Positions 29,628 to 38,900 of a DNA stretch of 64,000 bases are shown here, one piece after another. A program made the translations under genes and the position numbers. Source of the DNA: a bacterium (lineage in GTDB: Bacteria > Desulfobacterota > DSWW01); the NCBI GenBank assembly GCA_028277985.1, contig JANQFG010000005.1, forward strand, positions 1 to 64,000, in the 5' to 3' direction. A model generated the notes under the pieces. The model had not been told where the DNA came from. It did not search any database and worked only from the letters and a program-made list of their open reading frames with translations. Numbering within the stretch: the stretch's first letter is position 1; each line of letters starts with the position of its first letter.

Positions 29628-29916
29628 TATGGGTCCTGCCCTTCCCTCAGCGGAGGTTTCTCTTCCAAGAATTATTTTTGGCATCTCTAGGTTCTGTTTC
29701 CCGTTTGGAATCCAACACATAGCTCGGTCCGACCCGGGTTTTTCCGACTTTCTTGATCAGATATTTGATGTGATTCGTTTTTGTCCTTGACGCCCCATTA
29801 CATTTTTCGTTATCCTGTTCTCACCTTTAAAATGACAGTAGATTAGCGTACGTCGTGCCTTTGCCCGCCCTCTCAAGAGGGGAATTCCCGACTGTCTTGG
29901 ATTTCATGCGATTCTT

Positions 29917-32900
29917 ATGAATAACAAGAGATCACCGTGGCTCATCGCCCTGACCGTCTGCCTCGGACTGCTCATCCATTCGACGTCCGCCGGCGCTCTC
30001 GACATATCCATAACCGACACGGGATTTCAGCCCGCCTCCGTCACAATCCTTGCGGGTGAGGGAGTCCACTGGACGAATGACTCCGGTGACACCCAAACCG
30101 TCACTGCCGACGGCGGCCTGTTCGATTCCGGCCCCCTGCAACCCGGAGCCGGTTTCAGCGTGGCCCTCGCAATTCCCGGAGTACACACCTACCGCTCATC
30201 TTCGAATCCGGATTTCGAAGCCAGGTTCCACGTCGTTCTCGAGGAGCTTTCGGCAGATGACGACGCGCTGGCAAACGACCACATACCCGACATCACCTTT
30301 CCCCTTCAACTCGCTGACGATATGTCCCCGCACCCCGATTGGGGCTTCCTCACGTCCAGAACCCGCATCTTGCTCGGTTTTACGGATACGGCAACGGTGA
30401 CCCAGGCGAACGCCGCCCTCCAAGCAGCAACTGTGGCAATCATAGGTGGTCTGCCTGAGGTCGACATTCTCCTCGTAGCGGCCCAGGACACGCCGGACTT
30501 CTCTGGCCTCACAGCTGCACTCGACACCCTTCGCGCGGATCCGGCGGTAGATTTCGCTGCCATTTCTTCTGAGATGGAACTCCAAGAGCTTCCCAGGCCC
30601 GCGGACGAAACCACCGGCAAACCACCGTACAACTGGACATGGGCAAGGACGGAAACCGCAAGCGGCGATCCGCTGGGCGACACCGGCAACTGGAACCTGG
30701 AGGCCTCGCGGCTACCTCAAGCCTGGAACCTCCGGGAAACCATCCAGAGAAGGGGTCACGTCGAATCTACACGCACAGCCGTCGTTGACAGCGGATTCGA
30801 ACCACATGAAGACATGATTGGAACACGCTCTGAACACGTGCTGTGCAAACCTACACCGGATGGTCCCAAGTGCACGACGAGCGAGCCGGGTGATCACGGC
30901 CAACTCGTTACAGGTATCATCGCGGCGGTCTACGACAATGACTCTGTCGAAGAGGGGCGCTCCCTTGGGTTGAGTGGTGTCAACCCTGTCGCACGCGTAT
31001 CTGCTCTCGAATACGGATTCGAAGGCGGCACGGATGCCTTCGCGGATCTTCTCGAAATCATCAAGCTGGTGGCAGAGGAACTCTCCGACATCAAGGTTGT
31101 TAATCTCAGTGTCAAGCATTCTGTTCCTCATGCCGTCCCGGGCGATCAACCCTGGTGGGACAGCCAGGGCGTGTTTCCGGTCTGCGGTCCGGGTGACAAT
31201 GACGACAACACAGCAGGGGCCAATGATTTCTGTACCCCGAACAACGACGACGATTGGCTGGAGGAAATGGCGAATCTCGGGAAGGCCACCCGAAATATCG
31301 CAGAGTATGCTTCTCAGAAGGGCATCATAATCGTCCAGGCCGCCGGCAACGACAGTGGTCAAACCACACCAGGGCTCCCTAAATCCACTTTTTGTCTCGG
31401 CAGCGGCGTGAATGTTGAGGGCTGCACCTTTGAGAGATTGAAGGCGGTCAACGTCGCGGAATTCGCCTGGGCATCCGAGAACTGGGTCAATCCTGCCATT
31501 GCCAACCCTATCATCATCGTAGAAGCCATTGGAATCGACCTGGGCCGCTCGGTTTACTCCAATATTGAGGGCGACGTATCAGCACCCGCCGACGACCTGG
31601 TCAAATTAGCCCTGGATAACCTTTATGCCCAAAAGGGGGCAGGCGGCACATCCTCGGCCACGCCCCATGTCGCGGGCCTTGTCGGATACATGTCCGCCTT
31701 CGACCCCTCTCTCACCATAGATCAGATCAAAGACCATTTGCTTGGATGGGCACGGGCCGACACGACAGATGGAGCCGAATCGCGTATCGACGCCTTCGCT
31801 ACCATGCTCTCGCTTCCTGGAGCTGCCAAGGCCCTTGTGGACGTAAACGACATGTCCAAGGACGGCAACCGGCGCGTAGTCCTGGGCCCCCCGGACCCGG
31901 ACAATCTGGGTGGAGTCGAGTTGGGTCTCGATATGACCTCGAGCAGCGACATCGACCCCAGCACGGGCACGTGGTACCGCACGCACCCTGACGGCATAAT
32001 TGACATGCGTGACTTCCGCCGCTTCCGCGATGTGAGGCTTCAGCTTTGCGAGAAGCTCCCTCCGGGCACAGGAGAGTGCATCGACATTGCCGATTCCGCT
32101 GATATTCAACTCAACGGTCCCCCCGACCATCCAAAGAAGGACTTGAACTTCGATCGATGCGTCAACCAGGGTTCCAGCGACCCCGACTGCCCCACCTCGG
32201 AGAACGTATTCCCAAGGTTCGACTTCAATGGCGACGGCGTGTTCTCGCGTTCTGACCTTGCCACGGTCCCTCTCAAACCGGATGGCAGCCCAGCGGACGA
32301 CAAGCTCGACGAGACCCTGATGACAGACCTGGAAGTCCTCATGAGCCAATGGGACCCGGATCTCGAAAAAACCGAGGGCTACGCAGCCTCCGACCTGCCC
32401 GGCTTGCTGCTCTCGGCAGATCTGGAAATCCACGCTCAGGACTTGTTCGGTGAGGGTGCGGGCGACGTGACGGTCACGATCATTCGTCCGGACACGAACA
32501 CGGCTCTGCCTACACGCACGATTCCTGTCGGGGATTTCATCGTCTACACCGTTCCGGCAGACGTCTACCTCGAGATTAACGCCTCGGCCATGGTTGGAAG
32601 CGAGCTGATCGAGGCAGCTCCGTATATACTCTCAGTTCGTCCGGGAGTCGATGTTCGATTTGAATTGTGCAGACGAAATCTCAACCTTATCGCCAGCCCC
32701 GCAACCCTGCTGGCCGACGGTGCTGCCGAATCCTCAATTGCCCTTACTCTCCAGCCCTGCCCAACAGACTCTCTCGAGGATGCCGTAGTCACCTTTACGC
32801 AAACTCCCGGCGGACCTAACCACGGCTCTCTCCAGTACTCGACGGTCGGTCTGGATCCGGACGGAACCGCCACCAACGTCTTCACTGCCGGCACCGAAGT

Positions 32901-35900
32901 GGCGGATTACGAGATCACTGCAGTGGCGACCCTCAAGAACGGCAAACAAGTGCAGGGCACGGTCAGTCTGAAGACCACGAATCCGGTCAAGATATTCTAC
33001 AACTGGCAGCAGACCATCCTGAACTTCAGCGAAGAGGGTTCCAGTCGCTGGCCCCCCATGGATCCGACAGACCCAGCGCAAGACATCCGGTGCGGCAAAG
33101 CGACCATTCGGGGCACGGTGTTCGACCCCTTGACACCACCCCACGACCCGGTGGAAGGAGCAATCGTTGAGGTGCTCGGCGTTGATGGAACGCGTGCGGC
33201 TACCAACGCCGACGGCTTCTTCCTCATCGACGATGTCGGTTTGGGCGCGAACAACTCACCCATCCAGGTAACCGTCCGTGCAACAACACCCGACTTCACG
33301 GTAGACAAGACCGTGACGGTATTCTGCGATGCATCCCTCCTGGTCGAATTCGGTCAACCGCCATCAGCCCCGGCAAGATTAGAGGGCAGTGTTCTCGATG
33401 CGACGGGCGCCCCGTTGGCGGGCGTGTTCATCGGTAGCGACTTCGGCGGCTCCACGACTACCAACCTCTCGGGGAATTATGCCCTGGAAGATGTGCCGAC
33501 CAGCCCGAACGGGGTCCAACGCACCTGGAACGTGACCGCCAGAGCATCGGGCCTCATGCCGAATCGTCAAGCCGTTTCTGTATGGGAAGGCTCGGTCGAT
33601 GAGCTTGACTTCCAGCTGGGCATTGGCGATTGCGATGACTTCGTCATTCACGAATTCCAACTCACCCAGGATCGCCTGCACAGCGAATTCGGCGATCTTG
33701 TTGAAGGCGGGAACATCACCAAGTTCAGGGTGTATCAAGACGGGACCGAAATCGCCACCTATGGAATGGAAGGCACACTACCACCCCCTGTCGAGATTGT
33801 GCCCGCCGGCACAATCGGATGGGAGGAATGTGTCAACGATTTCAAGTTTGATGCCTTTCCCACCTCGGACGCCTTTCCCGGCTTTCCTCCCCCGCATCTG
33901 ACGCTGAAGCGGCAAGGTAGCCTGGAGCAGGCGGGCAGCGCCATGCTTCTCGACGAATTCGTGACAGACTCCATGGTATCAGGGACGTTTGATTGGCAGA
34001 ACAGCGGCTCGCAAGCACCTGCTGACGGCGCGATGCCCACTCAGCAGTTCGCAGGCACCGTTGCCATGGCCATTCCCTTTGATCAGCTCGAACGCTACCA
34101 GGACCACGCGCTCCCGTCGACTGTCTTCATGGATACTGTCCCGGAAGGACTGCGACTTCACGGCTTGAAGGAGATCGCAGAACTTGAGTACCCATACGAG
34201 TCAAGCTGGACATTCACCGAAGCCTTTATGGAAGGGATGCCTCCATTCGTTACACCCTTCACGCACTACAGCATAGGCTTCGGTGACGTCCCCGACAGCT
34301 CGGGCGCGATGAAGGCCGGCACGCATCAATCCGAGCTGATGTTTATTCCGCGGGGGGACGGTTCAGCGCTGAAGTTTTCCGGCGATGTCTCCCAACCTGT
34401 GACATTCAAACCGGATGGCGCGGGCGGCTACGAAAAATACGAATACTGTGAGGTGGTCGACCGGCAATACACCTCAAGCCATGAGTACTTCACTGCCCTC
34501 GATATTGTTCAAGATGGGATCCATAGCACGCGGCTCTGGAGGCGCAACTCGACCTACTACGGTGTATCCAATAACGATCTCTACGTTTTCACCTCTTCAA
34601 GCTCCAGTAAATCGTGGCAACATGAGTATCCCATGCCGGTTGGCCCGGGCAACTCGAAAATCCGCTATGCCTTTGTTGCGATTCCGTACACCGATGAAGC
34701 CGAATTGGAGGCACTCATACTAAGCGGCCTTTTGGATCCCCCTTCTTGTGAAGAAACTCCATCCCTGGAGGCGCTGTTTGACGCAACCCCCAACCCTGCC
34801 GACGAAGGGTCCCTCGTCTCCTTCACCGACCAGTCCTTGAGTCCTGGAAACTCCATCGTCTCCTGGGATTGGGACCTCGGTAACGGCGATACCAGCGTCG
34901 AGCAAGATCCCGCAACCTTCTACAATGACAACGGTACATATCAAGTCGATCTGACAGTCGTAGACGCCACGGGCGCCATCAGTGTCGCCTCCATGGACGT
35001 GACGGTCACCAATCTTCCGCCTGAGGGCCAGGTGGGCGATGCCTTCGCCAATGAAGGCGAAACGGTGGACATCACCGTGCTCCTGGCCGACCCCGGAGAA
35101 GACGACCGACAGGCCCTCGCTTTTCGTCTGGAGTCAACCAATTCCGCCTTTCCAGTGATAGAAGACACCCGGGCCGCTGGAATCCACACATTCTCTATCG
35201 GTGGCCTGCCCGCGGGCGACTATCCGCTTACCCTGACGGTCACGGACAAGGACGGCGCCAGCGATACCGACAGCGGCCTGGTTCAGATTCTCGGCTCCGG
35301 CACACCTCCACCACCGCCGCCGCCACCGCCACCGCCGACCCCGACCTGCGATCCCTCGATCAGCCTGGACGGAGAGGAAAAGGCCTTCCTGGACCTCTTG
35401 AATGCCTATCGTGCACAGAAGGGGCTCCCCCCCGTGGAAGCATCCCCTGGTCTTACGAAGGCGGCTGTTCGTCATGCGTCGGACATGGCGGCCAACGACT
35501 TCCTCGATCACATGGGCTCCGACGGCAGCACGCCGGAACAACGGGCCCAGGAGGAGGGATACCCCTCGAACAATGTCAGCGAGAACGTGGCTTCCGGCCT
35601 GCCCGACGGCAACACTCTGCTATTCGCGTTCATGGCTTCCGCAGGTCATGATCAGGTCATGCTCGATCCCCTGTGGAACGCCGTCGGTATTGCTCGCGAA
35701 CAGGGGGCCGACTGGTACTGGACCGTCGACTTCGGGGAGACACTCGATTGCCCATTGGCTAGGGCTTTGCCTGGTGAAAGCCCGGCTTCTCTATACGCCT
35801 CTGCGGCGGCTCGCGATTGGGATCATTTCGTATCCAACCCTCCTGCCATTCCCGAGAACGTACGGGTTCTGCAGTATGGGGGTGGGGATGATCCGCCGTC

Positions 35901-38900
35901 TGTCTTGTACCCGCCTGTTGCCGCCTTCGTGATCTCTGACGCAAGCCCCATGGAAGCAGAGACCTTAACCTTTACGAATGCATCTCGAGACGCCTCCGGA
36001 AGCCTGGTCTCCGCCATCCTGAACGTGGGTGACGGGAGTGACCCGGTTCTCCTCGGCCCCGGCGCGAACCATGACCACACCTACAACACGGATGGAAATC
36101 TCAATGTCAGTGTCACGGCGACTACCACGTATGGGGATACACTCACGGTAACGCGCCCCGTTTTCGTAGAAGCAGCCGAGGAACCTCCTCCACCTCCCGG
36201 GGATTTCAACGTCCTCATTTCACCATCTAGCCAAACATTTGCGCCTGGAAGCGGCTCGAACTTCGTTGTCACTGTTACAGCCATCAACGACTTTTCTGCT
36301 CCCGTCACCTTGAGCGTGGCGGCTCTTCCCTATGGAATCACCGCCCAATTCTCTCCGCCTACTCTTACGCCTTCGGCCTCCTCGTCCCTTCTCGTGACGG
36401 CGACCGATGACGCGGACACGGGAGACTTCGACCTCAACGTGACGGCCACGGGTGGCGGCATCACTCACACAACGAGCAGCTCGGTCTCGGTCGAATTCGG
36501 ACTGATCCCGATCTGCACAGGCACACTGGAAGGTGTGGTCACCGATACGGTTACGGGCAATCCCATCGCCAACGCCAGGGTCTCCAAGTCATATACAGGA
36601 AGCCCTCTCGATATATTCGCCGACAGCAACGGCCATTACACCATGACCGGCCTCCCGCTCGGCGTCAACAACTCCCCCCAAACGACCTCGCTCTGGGGAC
36701 TGGCAGATGGATATTGGTATGCCAACGGGTTAGGCACGGCCGCCTGCGGAGAAGTGAACACCCTGGACATCCAACTGGTTCCTATGAAATACGGAACGAT
36801 CAGCGGTTTTGTCCGGGTAGGCACACCCGATCCGAACGACCTGACCGAGAATCGCTCCGTAACGCCCACGGACGTGCCGATTGAAGGCGCCACGGTTTCC
36901 CTCAACAACAACACTGTCTTTTCAACCGACGCCGCGGGCTTCTACGGAGGCGGGTCCATTCAATTGGGCTACAACAACGAGCCGGTGGTCTATTCTCCCT
37001 CGGTTGCAGCCGACGGTTACTGGCACCCGGCGGGTTGGAATCCCGTAACGATCGAGGCGGACAAGAACACGGTGGCAGACTTCGTCCTGGTTCCCAAATG
37101 CACCGGCACCATATCCGGAAAGCTGATATTCGGCGACACGGGCCAACCCATAGCCAACGCCACGCTAAGGGCCACCCGCACCGTATGGGACTACAAATTC
37201 TACGATACCGTCACCAATGCAAACGGCGAGTTCTCTTTTGCCGACATCGAGCTGAGCTACAACAACGCAAGCGCTTCGTACACCATCACACTCCAATACC
37301 CTTATCTCTCGGAATACGCACCTCTTGAGGTCTACGTCCTACTGGAACGTTGCGGCGATCATCTCATCGAGGACCTGTCCCTGCAAGCGCGTGTATCGAA
37401 CTACGGCGCACTTGAGGGACATGTCACCGATATCGAGACGGGCGATCCCGTGGCCGACGCTCGGGTGGCTTTTCGGAGCTACAACCCAAATGTTTACAGA
37501 TCGGACCAGGCCGACACCGACGGTGCATACAGGATAGAGACCATCTTCCTTGGTTATGACGACCAGACCTCCAACACCGGCTCCGCCACCGCCAGCCACA
37601 ATGATTTCTGGAGCAGTTCCTCGCCTCCGATCACCGTGAACAGCGGGGAGACCTCAACAGCGGACTTTGAGCTGCTGCGAAAGAAGTTCGGTTACGTTGC
37701 CGGAACGGTTCGCAACGCAGCGACGCAGGAACCTATTGCCGGTGCCACCTTTACCTTTATCGCGGCCGAGCCCTCCCAGGAGGACGGCTCATACCAGAGC
37801 GGCCCGATCAGCCTGAATACAGGAAACACCCCAAGGCAAGTAGGTGTCCGGGCTTCTGCAGACGGCTACTGGGACAAGTTCGTACAGACAACCGTGAGCG
37901 CCGACCAGACGACGACCGTCGACATCGACATGATAGAGGTCTGCCAGAGCGCAACCATTGTAGGCTTTGTGTACGATGCCTCGACCCAGGAGCCTATCGA
38001 GGGAGCGGCCATCAGTATTACCCCATCGAGCGGGATCGGCTGGAAGTACACGGACCAGGACGGCAACTTCATCGTCGAGGACATTACGGTAGGGACCGAC
38101 AACTCACCCCTTGATGTAACTGTCTCGGTTTATGCTACAGGCTATTATTCTCAGAGCAAGACGGTGACGATATTCTGCGGCGCCACGATTACCGCAGAGT
38201 TCGGCCATCCCTCCACCGACACCGGGACCATTGAGGGAACGGTCACCAATCTGGACACGGGCCAGCCCATGGGCGGCGTCTTCATCGGCAGTGGGTTCGG
38301 GGGTTCCGCGACCACGGACTCCCAGGGATACTACATCCTGCCCGATGCCCCGCTGAGCGCCGGCAACACAGACCGTGACTGGCAGGTCACTGCCATCCCG
38401 GATAGCTTCCCGCCCCTCAGCCAGACCGTAACCGTGCAGGCGAACACGACGGTTACCCTCGATTTCGAGTTCGGCGGGTCGGCGAACCAATCCCCGGACC
38501 TGGACCCGGTCGGAGATCAGGTGATAGCCGAAGGGGAGACTCTCGATGTCGCCATATTCGCGGACGACCCGGACGGAGACACGATCACGCTCTGGGCCGC
38601 AGGGCTGCCTGCCTTTGCGGACTTCACGGACCATGGCGGCGGCCTGGGAACGCTGACCCTGGCCCCAGCCTTTGGCGACATGGGTGAGTATCCCGTTGTG
38701 GAGATCTTCGCCTCTGACGGGGACCTCTCTGATAAGGAAACCTTCACGATCTCCGTCCTGGAGGGGAACCAGCCTCCTGTAGCTGTGGCGGGAGGTCCGT
38801 ATACAGCGAATGAAGGCGATACGATCACCCTGGACGGGTCCGGCTCCTCCGATCCCGCTGATGACAGCCTCAGCTACCACTGGCAATTCGAATCCGAGAG

